From Gallionellaceae bacterium (lineage in GTDB: Bacteria > Pseudomonadota > Gammaproteobacteria > Burkholderiales > Gallionellaceae): DNA of 21,633 bases. Both the position numbers and the translations under genes were made by a program. This document shows positions 21,455 to 21,633 of this stretch, one piece after another; position 1 is the first letter of the stretch; each line of letters starts with the position of its first letter. The notes beneath the pieces were generated by a model that was given only the letters and a program-made list of their open reading frames with translations, ran no database searches and had not been told where the DNA came from. The stretch spans positions 1-21,633 of the forward strand of contig JAKFXW010000063.1 in NCBI GenBank assembly GCA_021731185.1, written 5' to 3'.

Positions 21455-21633
21455 GTGGTAAACGACACTAAAACCGCTACGCTGATACCGCTTATAACGA
21501 GGAAAGTAGCCCCTGATAGCGTGGTCTACACGGATTGCTACCGCAGCTATAACGCGCTCGACGTGAGTGATTTTCATCACCACCGGATCAATCATTCGGC
21601 GCGGTTTGCAACAGGCAAGAATCACATTAACGG
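21455..21633 (+). mobile_element. IS1595-family (ISXO2-like) transposase, internal remnant
   Basis: The frame from 21455 to the window end gives about 59 residues: VVNDTKTATLIPLI, then VAPDSVVYTDCYRSYNALDV, then SDFHHHRINHSARFATGKNH. YTDCYRSYNALDV with HHHRINHS and GKNHING is the core of the IS1595-family DDE transposase around its second catalytic aspartate. The first catalytic part and the N-terminal zinc-ribbon region should lie upstream, but an in-frame stop sits directly before (21452-21454) and only 45 bases separate it from the TPR gene. The 5' half is therefore deleted, while the 3' part runs out of the window. The element is a non-autonomous relic. Confidence 0.88.

Noticed and set aside
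1..21633. tRNA, rRNA, CRISPR array or replication origin
   Set aside because: No cloverleaf, ribosomal RNA sequence, regularly spaced repeat array or DnaA-box cluster was seen by eye.

Overview
The window reads as a Gram-negative, probably betaproteobacterial chromosome segment. A Gallionellaceae/Nitrosomonadales-type metal-cycling or nitrogen-cycling bacterium is my best guess, but that is inference from gene content and not from a marker gene. Coding is almost entirely on the + strand. The proteins are dominated by exported c-type cytochromes, with 22 intact CxxCH heme motifs in five genes (1, 4, 3, 3 and 11), together with secreted beta-propellers, an outer-membrane barrel, a periplasmic prolyl isomerase and a cytochrome c maturation module. 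I read it as an extracellular or trans-outer-membrane electron transfer locus.

Layout. 1-251: C-terminus of a Sel1-repeat protein. 324-3027: a monoheme cytochrome c followed closely by two paralogous seven-bladed periplasmic propellers. 3028-8982: an NHL lipoprotein and then a tetraheme cytochrome, each preceded by a strong sigma-54 type promoter match, then a PpiC/SurA-type isomerase and a 692-residue beta-barrel. 8983-10919: a partly decayed stretch holding a frameshifted, heme-less copy of a triheme c7 cytochrome, a small secreted protein, an intact triheme lipoprotein, and an OmpA-like gene broken by a frameshift and an internal deletion. 10920-13620: an intact triheme c7 cytochrome and two overlapping NHL lipoproteins. 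13887-17120: an 11-heme cytochrome ending in a clear intrinsic terminator. 17278-21409: ResB, CcsA, a heme-copper-oxidase-like membrane protein and a TPR protein. 21455-end: the middle of an IS1595-family transposase, truncated on both sides.

How the genes could work together (inference): ResB/CcsA attach heme to the cytochromes. The isomerase, barrel and propeller lipoproteins would fold, export or anchor them. The triheme cytochromes would carry electrons through the periplasm, and the tetraheme and 11-heme proteins would work at or outside the outer membrane. The tetraheme protein has the motif order of the Geobacter family that I recall includes the filament-forming OmcE, and the first third of the 11-heme protein repeats the same module. 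A polymeric cytochrome or a porin-cytochrome conduit are therefore the two leading hypotheses.

The least expected signal is a 19-base sequence, GCCCCACAAGGGGACAATG, found four times between 13.9 and 20.3 kb. Three copies lie inside genes in the same reading frame and encode (A/V)PQGDN; the fourth is inverted in the ccsA leader.
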